Shown piece by piece: positions 9,794-18,664 of a stretch of DNA of 64,000 nt; position 1 is the first letter of the stretch, and each line of letters begins with the position of its first letter. The notes under the pieces were generated by a model that saw only the letters and a list, made by a program, of their open reading frames with translations, was not told the DNA's origin and searched no databases. Location of the stretch: assembly GCF_002095435.2 (NCBI RefSeq), contig NZ_MJEJ02000054.1, forward strand, positions 124,001-188,000, read 5' to 3'. The stretch comes from Williamsia sp. 1138. Lineage in GTDB: Bacteria; Actinomycetota; Actinomycetes; Mycobacteriales; Mycobacteriaceae. The position numbers and the translations under genes were made by a program.

Positions 9794-9896
9794 CATCACC
9801 CTCGGCGGTGACCGACCACGGACGTCCCGGACCGGATCGAACCGGCCGAGACGCCCTCGACAACAACGACGTACCGAGTACGGAAAGGAAGCTGCG

Positions 9897-12800
9897 GTGT
9901 TTGGTGCCATAGGCAACTTCGTGTACCGGCTACGTTTTGTGGTCATCGGCGTGATGGTCGCGCTGATGGCCGCGCTGGGCCTGTACGGACTCGACCTCAA
10001 CAAGCATCTGAGTCAGTCGGGATGGTTCGACCCGGGTTCGGAATCGGTGGCGGGCTCCCAGCTCGCCGACGAGGTCCTCGGACGCGACCACAAGTCGGAC
10101 GTCATCATGCTCGTCACCCCGCCCGCCGGGACCAAGGTCGACGACCCCGCGTTCGGCGCCAAGGTCGAGACGGTCGTCGAGGATCTCATCAATCAGCACG
10201 GCGACATCGTCAACCGCACCGACCCCGGCATCATCGATCCGTTCAAGGCCGCAGAGAACGACTTCGACAAGGCCACGCAGGATCAGATCAGGGCCAGGCT
10301 GTTCGACCAATCCCGAGAGCATGCGTTTGTCAGTATCGGCATCAAAGGCGCCGACGACACCACGATCCTCAACAACTACAAGATCGTCGAACCGTTCTTC
10401 GACGATCTGAGCGAGACGTACGACCTCCCCGGCACCCAGTTCCAGATGGCCGGCCTGCAACCCGTCGCGGGCGCCATGTCCGCAGGCATGGACGAAGACA
10501 TCAAACGCGCCGAGATCATCGCCCTGCCGCTGGTGGCGATCATGCTGTTCTTCATCTTCGGCGGGGTGATCGCCGCCTGTCTCCCCGTGGTCATCGGTGG
10601 TCTGACGATCGCCGGCTCACTGGGCATCATGAAGATCCTGGCCCAGGTCACCGAACTCAACATCTTCGCCCAGTCGGTGGTGACGCTGATCGGGCTCGGC
10701 ATCGCCATCGACTACGGATTGTTCATCGTCAGCCGCTTCCGTGAGGAGCTCGCGGAAGGTTACGACACCCGCAGCGCTGTACGCAGGACCGTCATGACCG
10801 CGGGCCAGACCGTGGTGTTCTCGGCGACGATCATCGTCGGCGCGCTGGCCTGCCTCCTGCTCTTCCCGCAGGGCTTCCTCAAATCGGTCGCCTACGGCGC
10901 CATCGCCTCGGTGACGCTGGCCGCCATCTGCTCGATCACCGTGCTGCCCGCGATCCTGTCGATCCTCGGACCCAAGATCGACATGTGGGGCTTTTCGTTC
11001 CTGCGCCGGACCAAGACGAAGAAAGAGGTCGAGGACGGTTTCTGGGGCAAGCTCGCGAGCTGGGTCATGCGGCATCCGCTCAAGACCGCGATCCCGGTCG
11101 TCCTGCTGCTGCTGGCCTTGATCATCCCGTTCGCCGGCATCCAGTTCGGTGGCATCACCGAGAAGTACCTGCCGCCGCAGAACCCGAACCGGGTCGCACA
11201 GCAGGACTTCGACACCTACTTCCCCACCGAGCGCACCGAAGAGATCAAGCTCGTCATCTCCTACGACCCCGAGAGCAGCGACGACGCGGCGAAGCTGCAG
11301 ACCATCGCCGACGAGGCGAACAAGATCCCGGGCTTCACCAAAGAGTTCACCCTCGACGGCGCGGAGGCCTCGGACAACATCGTGCAGATGTCGGCCGGTC
11401 TGATCGACCAGAACACCGCAGGCGAAGCGGTCAAGGAACTGCGCGCCATCAACACCGACGGCCTCGACATGTACGTCGCCGGTACCCCGGCGTTGACCCA
11501 GGACTCCATCAACGCGTTGCTCGACGATCTGCCGCTCATGATCTTTTTGCTGATCATGGTCACCAGCCTGCTGATGTTCCTGGCGTTCGGATCGGTGGTG
11601 TTGCCGATCAAGGCCGCACTCGTCTCGGCGCTCGGCCTCGGTTCGACGCTCGGGATCTTGACGTGGATCTTCATCGACGGCCACGGCTCATCGATCGCGA
11701 ACTTCACCCCCGGCCCGCTGATGTCCGCGGTCCTCGTGCTGATCATCGCTATCATCTACGGACTCTCGACGGACTATGAGGTGTTCCTGCTCTCCCGCAT
11801 GGTCGAGGAGAGGCAGAAGGGCGCGACAACGACCGAGGCGATCCGCAAGGGTACGGCGCACACGGGCCGGATCATCACGGCCGCCGCGGCGATCCTGGTC
11901 GTGGTCACCGGCGCCTTCGGGCTGTCGGAGATCGTGATGATGAAGTACATCGCCTACGGCATGATCGCCGCATTGATTCTGGACGCCACCATCATCCGTA
12001 TGTTGCTGGTGCCGGCGATCATGAAGCTGCTGGGCGACGACTGTTGGTGGGCTCCGCACTGGATGAAGGTGATCCAAGAGAAGATCGGCCTCGGAGAGAC
12101 CATCCTCGACGACGAGCTGGACGGCAAGCGTGTCATGACCGCGGCCAAGACTGCGCGCAGCGCGGGCACCGTGGTCGCCGAGGCGCCGACCTCGGCGATG
12201 CGCAGCCAGCCCGCGGCCGGCCCCCGGGCCGTGCCCGCTGGTGTCGGGTCGGTTCCCGCCGGCGTCGGTGCACCTCGCCCGTCCGGTCCCCTCGCACGTC
12301 CGGTCACCCCCCGGCCGAGCGCGCCGCAATCTCGACCTGCCCCTGATCGTCCTGTCGGTGCCCCGGTCGGACACTCCGAATCGGGACCGACACCACGGCA
12401 GCCGGTGTCCGCTCCCTCGGGACGCATGGGCGCACCACGTCCGGATCCGGCCGGCGGCCAGACCAACGGTCGGCCACCCGCGACTCGCCGACCGGACCCG
12501 ATCCGGCCACGTCCCCCGGCCGATCGTCCGAGCGAACCGCCCGTCGGCGGTTCCGTGCGCCGGGCCCCGAGCCGCCCCGCGCCGGACTCCGATCCGGTGG
12601 CGACGCGTACGCCGAGCCGCGAGAACGCCCGCCGAGGCCGCCCCGACACCGGCGGTTGGAGCCTGGGCGCAGGCGGGATCCGCCTGGGCGGCACGGACAC
12701 TCCGGCGACCAACGGAAGCGGTGTCATCCGGGCCGGCGGCAGCGGCACGAACGGCACCAATACGAATGGCAACGGCACGACGCCGGGACATCGTCAAGAG

Positions 12801-13250
12801 ACCGCCGAACCGCTTCGGCAGCCCGGGCGCCCTCCTCGGCCCCAGCCCACCGGGTCGAACCGACCCGCTTCCGGCCCGGATGGACGTCCGCAGGAGTCCC
12901 GCCCGACCGGTCCGCGCAGCGTTCCGGCAGGACGACAGGATCCGTCGGGCCGTGGTCCACTCGCCTCGGGTGCCACGGGCGGTGAGCTGAGCAGCCCGCT
13001 GCGACGGCGCCCGAACCTGGGCCCGGCAGGCACCGGCGGACAGCCGTTGATCGCATCGCTGAACCCGGAACAACAGCCGCCGCGGCCCACTCCGCCGCCG
13101 GCCGAGCCGGAGCAGCCGCGTCCCGGGACACCCGCACCGCAGGACACGTCGGCCAGTGGCCGCCGTCGCGCCCGCGGGACCTCGGAGGAGCAGATCAGCG
13201 TGCGGGATCTGCTGCGCCGCGGCAACAACGGCAACAACTCGCAGGAGTGA
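9897..13250 (+). CDS. mmpL3: MmpL3-type trehalose monomycolate transporter with long C-terminal tail
   Basis: RND-family flippase of the inner membrane that exports trehalose monomycolate for mycomembrane assembly. The GTG at 9897 is chosen because AAAGGAAG lies just upstream and the protein then begins VFGAIGNFVYRLRFVV at the first membrane helix; the open frame extends upstream but is unlike coding sequence. It has two halves of about six membrane segments, each with a periplasmic loop. The proton-relay Asp-Tyr pairs are present: IDYG (Asp272) and STDYEVFL (Asp626), matching the two pairs essential in mycobacterial MmpL3. The conserved core ends near residue 760. About 350 residues of Pro/Arg/Gly/Thr-rich, probably disordered cytoplasmic tail follow, giving 1117 residues versus about 944 in M. 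tuberculosis. Confidence 0.96.
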   Translation: MFGAIGNFVYRLRFVVIGVMVALMAALGLYGLDLNKHLSQSGWFDPGSESVAGSQLADEVLGRDHKSDVIMLVTPPAGTKVDDPAFGAKVETVVEDLINQHGDIVNRTDPGIIDPFKAAENDFDKATQDQIRARLFDQSREHAFVSIGIKGADDTTILNNYKIVEPFFDDLSETYDLPGTQFQMAGLQPVAGAMSAGMDEDIKRAEIIALPLVAIMLFFIFGGVIAACLPVVIGGLTIAGSLGIMKILAQVTELNIFAQSVVTLIGLGIAIDYGLFIVSRFREELAEGYDTRSAVRRTVMTAGQTVVFSATIIVGALACLLLFPQGFLKSVAYGAIASVTLAAICSITVLPAILSILGPKIDMWGFSFLRRTKTKKEVEDGFWGKLASWVMRHPLKTAIPVVLLLLALIIPFAGIQFGGITEKYLPPQNPNRVAQQDFDTYFPTERTEEIKLVISYDPESSDDAAKLQTIADEANKIPGFTKEFTLDGAEASDNIVQMSAGLIDQNTAGEAVKELRAINTDGLDMYVAGTPALTQDSINALLDDLPLMIFLLIMVTSLLMFLAFGSVVLPIKAALVSALGLGSTLGILTWIFIDGHGSSIANFTPGPLMSAVLVLIIAIIYGLSTDYEVFLLSRMVEERQKGATTTEAIRKGTAHTGRIITAAAAILVVVTGAFGLSEIVMMKYIAYGMIAALILDATIIRMLLVPAIMKLLGDDCWWAPHWMKVIQEKIGLGETILDDELDGKRVMTAAKTARSAGTVVAEAPTSAMRSQPAAGPRAVPAGVGSVPAGVGAPRPSGPLARPVTPRPSAPQSRPAPDRPVGAPVGHSESGPTPRQPVSAPSGRMGAPRPDPAGGQTNGRPPATRRPDPIRPRPPADRPSEPPVGGSVRRAPSRPAPDSDPVATRTPSRENARRGRPDTGGWSLGAGGIRLGGTDTPATNGSGVIRAGGSGTNGTNTNGNGTTPGHRQETAEPLRQPGRPPRPQPTGSNRPASGPDGRPQESRPTGPRSVPAGRQDPSGRGPLASGATGGELSSPLRRRPNLGPAGTGGQPLIASLNPEQQPPRPTPPPAEPEQPRPGTPAPQDTSASGRRRARGTSEEQISVRDLLRRGNNGNNSQE

Positions 13251-13254
13251 TCGG

Positions 13255-13875
13255 TCAGCTGCGGCGGTCCATGATCGTCGCAGCGAGGCGGATGACGGGC
13301 CTCGACAGCAACAGGATCAGCACCGGCCAGAGTCCGAGCGAGGGGACCGCGAGCGCGAGCACCAACGCGACGACGATCAGCAGTAGCGGCGTCGTCTCGA
13401 TCCACAGGTCCGTATGCGTCAGCGGTGGGCCTGAACGCAGTCCGGCGCGGACCAGGATTCCCTCTTCGATCCGGCTCAGGAACATCACGGCGGAGACCGT
13501 TCCGAGGTACACCGCGATCGCGACACGATCGCCTCTGCCCGCGGAGACGTACAGAACGGTCGCGACCGGTAAGAACACCACACCGGCCAGCCAGAGGAGG
13601 TTCACCCGCATGAGCGTCGGCGTGTATCCGGTGGCGCGTTCGAAGAGGCGGTGGTGATCGCGCCAGAACGCGCCGATCACCGCGAAGCTGATGGCCGCAG
13701 CGATCAACGCCGCCGAATCGTCCGAGAGGAACTCTGCAACCGAGCGCTTGTCGAGATCCTTGGCCTCGTCGACGAGTGGCAACACCACCAGCGTGATCGC
13801 GATGGCCACCACGGCATCGGTGAAGAAGATCAGCCGCTCGAGGCCGCGCTCGGTGCGGACATCCCCATCACTCAT
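13255..13875 (-). CDS. TMEM175/DUF1211-family membrane protein
   Basis: A 206-residue membrane protein with about six hydrophobic segments. The first helix, LIFFTDAVVAIAITLVVLPL, carries the Phe-x-Asp pattern that lines the pore in bacterial TMEM175 potassium channels (DUF1211). Length is typical for the bacterial family, in which two or more subunits form the channel. It converges with mmpL3, whose stop is only four bases away. A long palindrome lies 25 bases upstream of its start. Confidence 0.85.
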   Translation of the reverse strand: MSDGDVRTERGLERLIFFTDAVVAIAITLVVLPLVDEAKDLDKRSVAEFLSDDSAALIAAAISFAVIGAFWRDHHRLFERATGYTPTLMRVNLLWLAGVVFLPVATVLYVSAGRGDRVAIAVYLGTVSAVMFLSRIEEGILVRAGLRSGPPLTHTDLWIETTPLLLIVVALVLALAVPSLGLWPVLILLLSRPVIRLAATIMDRRS

Positions 13876-13899
13876 CGGTTGAAGCTACACGCCATCCCT

Positions 13900-13973
13900 G
13901 AAAATTCGCGCCGGCTACGTGCATACGCGCCAGGTGCAACTGGCGCGTATGCAGGCAGATGGCGCGAATTTTC
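13900..13973. repeat. Bipartite 74-bp palindrome, probable terminator
   Basis: Outer arms GAAAATTCGCGCC (13900-13912) and its complement (13961-13973) enclose inner arms TGCATACGCGCCAG (13920-13933) and its complement (13940-13953). Both arm pairs are perfect and share one centre, separated by equal 7-nt unpaired spacers, with a 6-nt loop. It begins five bases past the stop of the alpha/beta hydrolase gene, and its AAAA/TTTT ends give a U-run on either strand, so a terminator is the simplest reading. Confidence 0.75.
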
Positions 13974-13977
13974 TGGG

Positions 13978-14907
13978 TCACGAGCGCGCGACTGCGGCGA
14001 GGACGGAACGGGCGGTCGCCTCGAGTTGGGTCAGGCCGGGATCTTCGACAGGAAAATGCCCGCAGTTCTCCAGGCGCACGGCGTTGGTCGGTCCGGCGAT
14101 TCTGCTCAGGAACCGCTCGCTGAGTTCCGGGGACGTCCAGCGGTCGGCCCCGGGGTGGGCAAGGGTCACCGCCGGTCCGCGATAGTCCTCGGGCGCCGTG
14201 TGCGCGAACGTGAACCAGTCGGCCAGGAAGCCCAGCGGGATCCGTCCGCCACCGCCGAGCGGATCGCTCGCGCAGAGGCGGGCGAGTGCCGGGTTGTTGC
14301 TCATCGCGGACATCGGGGTCAGCCACCGGATCGGGACGCGTAGCTTTCCGGCGACCTTCGCGATCACCGGCAGCGTCCGAGGCGCGTTGCGTCCCAGGGT
14401 CGCCCAGCGGGCGGCGGCTTCGCGGGCTGCGACGTCGGCGGTGTCGAGCAGGCACGTGGCCACCACCGCATCGACGATGCCCGTTCGCGCGGCTGCTTCG
14501 TATGCCAGGAGGCCGCCCATGCTTGCCCCGAACAGGATCAGAGGGCGCGGGTCACTCGCCTTTTCTGCAACGATGAGCTCGCACAGCAGATCCACCCAAT
14601 CGCGATAGCGGACGTTGCCGGGGTCGCGGACCTCCGTTCTGCCGTAGAGCGGGAGATCCGGCGCGAGCACCTCGGCACCCTGTGCCGCGACCACCGCAGC
14701 GCCGGGCCACAGTGCGCCGGCGTGGCCACCGGCGCCGTGGATGACCATCACCCGCACTGCAGCAGATGGGTCCGCCGCCCGCGCGATGTGGACCCGAGTG
14801 CCACGCCACGTCCACCAGGTGTCGGTCGGTGGACGAACGAGCGCACGGAAGCGCTCCGGAAGGAACGCCGCGTATTCGTCGACCTCGGTATATTCGATCG
14901 CGTTCAT
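13978..14907 (-). CDS. Alpha/beta hydrolase
   Basis: A serine hydrolase of about 309 residues from the ATG at 14907 (MNAIEYTEVDEY). In-frame starts at 14919 and 14976 would lengthen it, the latter running into the divergent TetR gene. The oxyanion-loop sequence HGAGGHAG, the nucleophile elbow LFGASMGG and a C-terminal LENCGHFPVEDPG containing the catalytic His are visible; the acid is probably in the HPGADRWT segment. The region around WTWRGTRVHIARA suggests a small-molecule esterase or lipase. It diverges from a TetR gene across about 50 bases, so that regulator probably controls it. Substrate is unknown. Confidence 0.88.
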   Translation of the reverse strand: MNAIEYTEVDEYAAFLPERFRALVRPPTDTWWTWRGTRVHIARAADPSAAVRVMVIHGAGGHAGALWPGAAVVAAQGAEVLAPDLPLYGRTEVRDPGNVRYRDWVDLLCELIVAEKASDPRPLILFGASMGGLLAYEAAARTGIVDAVVATCLLDTADVAAREAAARWATLGRNAPRTLPVIAKVAGKLRVPIRWLTPMSAMSNNPALARLCASDPLGGGGRIPLGFLADWFTFAHTAPEDYRGPAVTLAHPGADRWTSPELSERFLSRIAGPTNAVRLENCGHFPVEDPGLTQLEATARSVLAAVARS

Positions 14908-14959
14908 ACTCTTGAGCATTGGTGAAGGGTGCTGCCGTGACAACTCGCTTTGGGTCGCC

Positions 14960-15547
14960 ATGAGTCGGGCACGCAAGAAGCCAGTTCAGGACCGGTCCCG
15001 CTTCATGGTCGACACCATCCTCGAAGCGGCTACTCGCGTTTTCGATGACGAGGGCACAGCGGGCACCACCAATCGGATCGCCGACCTGGCCGGTGTCTCC
15101 ATCGGATCGCTCTACCAGTACTTTCCGAACAAGCAAGCAATCCTGGCCGAACTCGCGCTGCGACATCTGGCCGAGTCGACCGCCACCCTGCTCGCGCTGT
15201 GCGATCGATTCGATGCCGAGGAACCAGACCGCGACGAGATGGTCACTGCCATGGTGGGGACTGTCGTCGCTCTCAACGGCCACCATCCCCGCGCACACGC
15301 TGTGATGCGTGAACTCGCGCCCCGTACACCCGAATTGGTCGCCGGATTCGCCGCTCTCACCGAGGTGCTCGCAGACCGGATGATCCCGCACTTCGTTCGT
15401 ACCGGCACCCCGGAGTCCGCCGCCCCGATGCGAGCCCGTTTGCTCGTGGCCTCGGTCGATGGGCAGGTTCACCAACTGATCGCGGGAGCGTCCACGGCCG
15501 ACGACCGGGCTGCATTGGCAGCGGCGATCGTTGCGGGTCTGGGCTGA
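14960..15547 (+). CDS. TetR-family transcriptional regulator
   Basis: A 195-residue repressor-type protein. The N-terminal helix-turn-helix is typical (TNRIADLAGVSIGSLYQYFPNKQAIL, residues about 34-59), followed by an all-helical ligand domain of the usual size. The ATG at 14960 begins MSRARKKPVQDRS; the frame is open further upstream, but that stretch overlaps the divergent hydrolase. Its most likely target is the shared 50-base promoter region with the hydrolase gene. A 12-bp hairpin follows its stop. Confidence 0.93.
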   Translation: MSRARKKPVQDRSRFMVDTILEAATRVFDDEGTAGTTNRIADLAGVSIGSLYQYFPNKQAILAELALRHLAESTATLLALCDRFDAEEPDRDEMVTAMVGTVVALNGHHPRAHAVMRELAPRTPELVAGFAALTEVLADRMIPHFVRTGTPESAAPMRARLLVASVDGQVHQLIAGASTADDRAALAAAIVAGLG

Positions 15548-15556
15548 CAACGCGGC

Positions 15557-15583
15557 GTGCCCGCCACCGGAGGTGGCGGGCAC
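15557..15583. terminator. Bidirectional hairpin between convergent genes
   Basis: GTGCCCGCCACC (15557-15568) and its perfect complement (15572-15583) with a 3-nt GGA loop. It lies 9 bases past the TetR stop and 23 bases past the DUF2339 stop, which face each other here. Confidence 0.85.
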
Positions 15584-15606
15584 ACGACTGCGATCGAAAC
15601 TGGGCG

Positions 15607-17739
15607 TCAGGGCTGGGCCCCGACCGGGGTGTTGTCCGGGCTTCCTTCGGCTGCTGCGCTGTTGCCCAGTGCCCGGGCATAGCTCGCGCCGACGGCCAGC
15701 AAGATCAGCCCGACGACGATGAACACCGCAACCCGGAAGATCCCGTCGAGTGTCGCGAGGTCGAACAGGAAGAGCTTCGCGACGGCTGCCGCGGTCAATC
15801 CGAGTCCGGCGCCCACCGCGACGTTGCGACTGATGCCACCGAATCGCTTGTGGCCCTTGGCGATGGAGATCGAGATGATCAGCAGGGTCGCGGCGCCACC
15901 CATCCAGCAAATGGTCGCGGCCATGTGGCCACCGAGGAAGCCGCCCTCGCTGCCGCCGATCGCGACCCCGGCGGTCACGGTCAGCGCCGTCACCGCGTAG
16001 AGCGACCCGAGAGCGGCGATGATCCCGAAGCCCTGGACGTTCTGGGCCGACGGCGGAGTTGTTGCAGCGCGGTACCAGGCCCACAGGTTCAGCCAGATCG
16101 CCGCAACCGCGAGCACACTGCCGACCACGATCGATGCCGCGACGGATGTCTCGATGTCAGTCGGAACGGTCAACTGGTTCGGGGGTGAGATCGCGAGAAA
16201 GCCGATGCCGCCGAAGATCCCGATCAGGGCTGCGATGATCCGGGCCACGAGATCCGATCGTCCGGCAACCGCGATCACGATGGACATCGCGAGAAGCACC
16301 GGCGCCAAGACCGGTCCCTCGAACGCGACGCCGGCGGCGATCACCGCGGTCACAGCCGCAGTCGCCGAGTAGATCCGGCGGGGCACCGCCGGCAGCGTGC
16401 GGTCGAGCAGCACAACGGCGAGCAGCAGTGCGGCTACGCCTGCGATGGTCGCCGCCGCCACCCAGCGGTCCAAGGTGACCGGGGAGAACACGACGGGAAC
16501 GACTGTGGCACAGCCGAGCAGGGCGGTCAGGTGGGGCAGGGCCGTCTTGCGCACCAGGACGACCGAGCCGGCGACGCCGAAGACAGCGTTGCCCACGATG
16601 GCAATGGTCGCCAGGGCAACGTGCGATTCCGAGTTCCAGGCGCTGGCGGAGATCCAGGCGAGCAGGGTCGCGGTACTGGCGGTGACCCGTGCGGCGTGCA
16701 GGAACACCCAGTCTTTGCCGAGTTGCACCGGGAACGAGCCGATGGCCATGGCCAGCATGAACCCGACCAGCAGCAGCGACGGGCCCTCGGTGAGAACCGG
16801 AGCGAGAATGAACACGGGGACCAAGACCAGCAGTCCGAGATGTTGCGAGTTCCAGCGGCGGGCCAGCAGCAGACCACCGAAGGTGACCAGTCCGGCCAGG
16901 ATCAGGCCGCCGTAATCCGGGAGCCAGTCGTAGAACCGCGTCACGGCGACGACGTCGAAGTATGCGGCTGCGATACCTGTGGCGGACAACGCTATCGCGC
17001 CTACCCGGCCGCCGGGACGATCAGCCATCCGGATCGCGACGACCACCAGGACGGCGGCGAGGACTGCGCCCGCCGCGACCCTGATCTCGGGGCGAAGGAT
17101 GCCTGCCTGAGCGGCGAGCACCAGCATCATGACCACACCGATCAGCGTGACGGCGACACCGGCGACGGCGAGGATCTTGCCGATCAGGCCACCACCCGGA
17201 TCGGCGGTCATCCGCTGCCAGAGCGACGGTTTCGCGGGTGGAGGAGGTCCGGCCGGTCCCCGTCCGCCCGCACCGGGCGGCGTTGGCAGCAACGGGCGGG
17301 CACCCGGCGCGTACGGACCGACCGGCTGTCCCGGCCCGACCGGTCGGCCTGCGGCGGCCGGCTGCAACCAGGACGGGTACGGCGCGCGTTGTGGCCCGCC
17401 CATCGCCGGCCGGCCCAGGTATGCCCGGGGATCGGGAGCGCTGTGGCTCCACGGTGACGCCGGACCCTGCGGAGCGGTACGGGGTCCGTACTGCGTCGCC
17501 GCCCGGGGACCGGGTTCGGGTTGGGGTTGGGGTTGGGGCTGATTCGGCTTCTCGGCAGCCGCGGGTTGCTCTGCGGCTGCGTCGTTCTCGGGGACATCGG
17601 GCTCCGTCGCCGGCGCTTCGAGCGCGGCCAGCACGGTGTGCAATTCGGTCAGGTCGCCCGACACACGAGCAAACTGACTCGACAAAGAGTTGAACTCGGC
17701 GGAAAGCCGGCTGATGACGGCTTGGTTCTGTTCGGTCAT
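15607..17739 (-). CDS. DUF2339 polytopic membrane protein
   Basis: A 710-residue protein. An N-terminal predicted coiled coil (ISRLSAEFNSLSSQFARVSGDLTELHTVLAALE, residues 9-41) leads into an acidic, then Pro/Gly/Arg-rich cytoplasmic linker to about residue 215. At least a dozen closely packed membrane segments follow to the C-terminus. This architecture fits the DUF2339 family of bacterial multi-span proteins of unknown function. The ATG at 17739 is chosen because the coiled coil begins there; the open frame continues upstream across the palindromic array and reads poorly. No partner gene is evident. Confidence 0.85.
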   Translation of the reverse strand: MTEQNQAVISRLSAEFNSLSSQFARVSGDLTELHTVLAALEAPATEPDVPENDAAAEQPAAAEKPNQPQPQPQPEPGPRAATQYGPRTAPQGPASPWSHSAPDPRAYLGRPAMGGPQRAPYPSWLQPAAAGRPVGPGQPVGPYAPGARPLLPTPPGAGGRGPAGPPPPAKPSLWQRMTADPGGGLIGKILAVAGVAVTLIGVVMMLVLAAQAGILRPEIRVAAGAVLAAVLVVVAIRMADRPGGRVGAIALSATGIAAAYFDVVAVTRFYDWLPDYGGLILAGLVTFGGLLLARRWNSQHLGLLVLVPVFILAPVLTEGPSLLLVGFMLAMAIGSFPVQLGKDWVFLHAARVTASTATLLAWISASAWNSESHVALATIAIVGNAVFGVAGSVVLVRKTALPHLTALLGCATVVPVVFSPVTLDRWVAAATIAGVAALLLAVVLLDRTLPAVPRRIYSATAAVTAVIAAGVAFEGPVLAPVLLAMSIVIAVAGRSDLVARIIAALIGIFGGIGFLAISPPNQLTVPTDIETSVAASIVVGSVLAVAAIWLNLWAWYRAATTPPSAQNVQGFGIIAALGSLYAVTALTVTAGVAIGGSEGGFLGGHMAATICWMGGAATLLIISISIAKGHKRFGGISRNVAVGAGLGLTAAAVAKLFLFDLATLDGIFRVAVFIVVGLILLAVGASYARALGNSAAAEGSPDNTPVGAQP

Positions 17740-17855
17740 GAATCGATCGTCGCCGCTGCGGGTCGTCACCGGATGAGTAGCACTACTCAGCCGGCATGGG
17801 GAGTTCCCGCAACGTAGCGCGGGTAACCCGCCGCTCGATAACCAACCATGACCCG

Positions 17856-17955
17856 AAGTCGGAGGACATCCCAAATCCTCCGAGTGTCGCGAGGTCCTCC
17901 GGTTGCAGTCGGAGGAAGCGGCAAAAGTCGGAGGAAGTCGCACTTCCTCCGACTT
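17856..17955. repeat. Six-copy TCGGAGGA dyad array (large palindrome)
   Basis: Six copies of the 8-mer TCGGAGGA or its complement start at 17859(+), 17876(-), 17895(-, one mismatch), 17909(+), 17928(+) and 17945(-). All three pairs (1/6, 2/5, 3/4) are centred on exactly the same point, 17905.5, so the array is one interrupted palindrome with symmetric unpaired spacers of 9 and 11 nt. An alternative hairpin also exists: a perfect 13-bp stem at 17925-17937/17943-17955. It sits between the response-regulator stop (18002) and the DUF2339 start (17739). Confidence 0.8.
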
Positions 17956-18001
17956 CGACAGCAGCCCCAGCACGCCGCCGGAAAGACACCGGACCAGGAA
18001 G

Positions 18002-18664
18002 CTAGGGGTTCGGTTCCTCGTCCAGACCGTGCTCGATCGCGTACCTGGTCAGCTCCACCCGGTTGCCCAGCTGCAACTTTCGCAGCGTGGCCTGCACGTG
18101 ATTCTCGACGGTCCGATGACTCAGAGACAGTTTCGTCGCGATCTGCTTGGCGCTCAGCCCTTTCGCCACGTACCGCAGCACCTCCGTCTCCCGGTCGGTG
18201 AGCGCCGGAGCATCTACCGGGCGGTCGGGGTCCCGCGCGATCCGGCGATACTCCCCCAGCACCAGACCGGCGAGGCCGGGCGTGAAGACCGCCTGACCGT
18301 TCGCTGTCGCCCGCACCGCGGCCAGCAATTCTTCCTTCGAGGCACTCTTCACCAGGTATCCGCTCGCGCCGGCCTTCACGGCCTCGAGCACGTCCTCACG
18401 CTCGTCCGATGCCGACAGCACCAGAACCCTGCTGTGCGGCGACACCTCCAAGATCCGCACGGTCGCCTCGGCCCCGTTGCCATCGGGCAGGTGCATGTCC
18501 ATCAGCACCACGTCCGGCTGCACCGCGCCACCTCGTCGCGCCGTCGCCTCGACGCTGTCGGCGGTGGCCACGACGTCGAAACCGGCGTCGGTGAGATCCC
18601 GGGCGACCCCGTCTCTCCACATCGGATGATCGTCGACCACCATCACGCGCAAATCCTCAGGCAT
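18002..18664 (-). CDS. NarL/LuxR-family response regulator
   Basis: A 220-residue two-component regulator. The receiver domain has the acidic pair VVDDH (10-12), phosphoacceptor Asp56 in VVLMDMHLPDGNG and Lys106 in GYLVKSASK. The C-terminal LuxR helix-turn-helix (LTDRETEVLRYVAKGLSAKQIATKLSLSHRTVENHV) is intact. The ATG at 18664 overlaps the end of the kinase gene by eight bases, so the pair is translated together. The cognate kinase is the MacS-like protein directly upstream. The TCGGAGGA palindrome just downstream is a conceivable binding region but is more likely a terminator. Confidence 0.95.
   Translation of the reverse strand: MPEDLRVMVVDDHPMWRDGVARDLTDAGFDVVATADSVEATARRGGAVQPDVVLMDMHLPDGNGAEATVRILEVSPHSRVLVLSASDEREDVLEAVKAGASGYLVKSASKEELLAAVRATANGQAVFTPGLAGLVLGEYRRIARDPDRPVDAPALTDRETEVLRYVAKGLSAKQIATKLSLSHRTVENHVQATLRKLQLGNRVELTRYAIEHGLDEEPNP

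Noticed and set aside
9681-9896. Upstream extension of the mmpL3 frame into the NYN gene
   Set aside because: The stretch overlaps the NYN gene and is Arg/Thr-rich; a GTG with a good ribosome site at 9897 starts exactly at the first conserved helix.
11688-13073. Several minus-strand frames opposite the mmpL3 tail
   Set aside because: They are Arg/Gly-rich mirror images of the low-complexity tail with no start signals or motifs.
13900-13973. The palindrome as the end of an insertion element
   Set aside because: No transposase, target-site duplication or second copy of the same sequence is present in the window.
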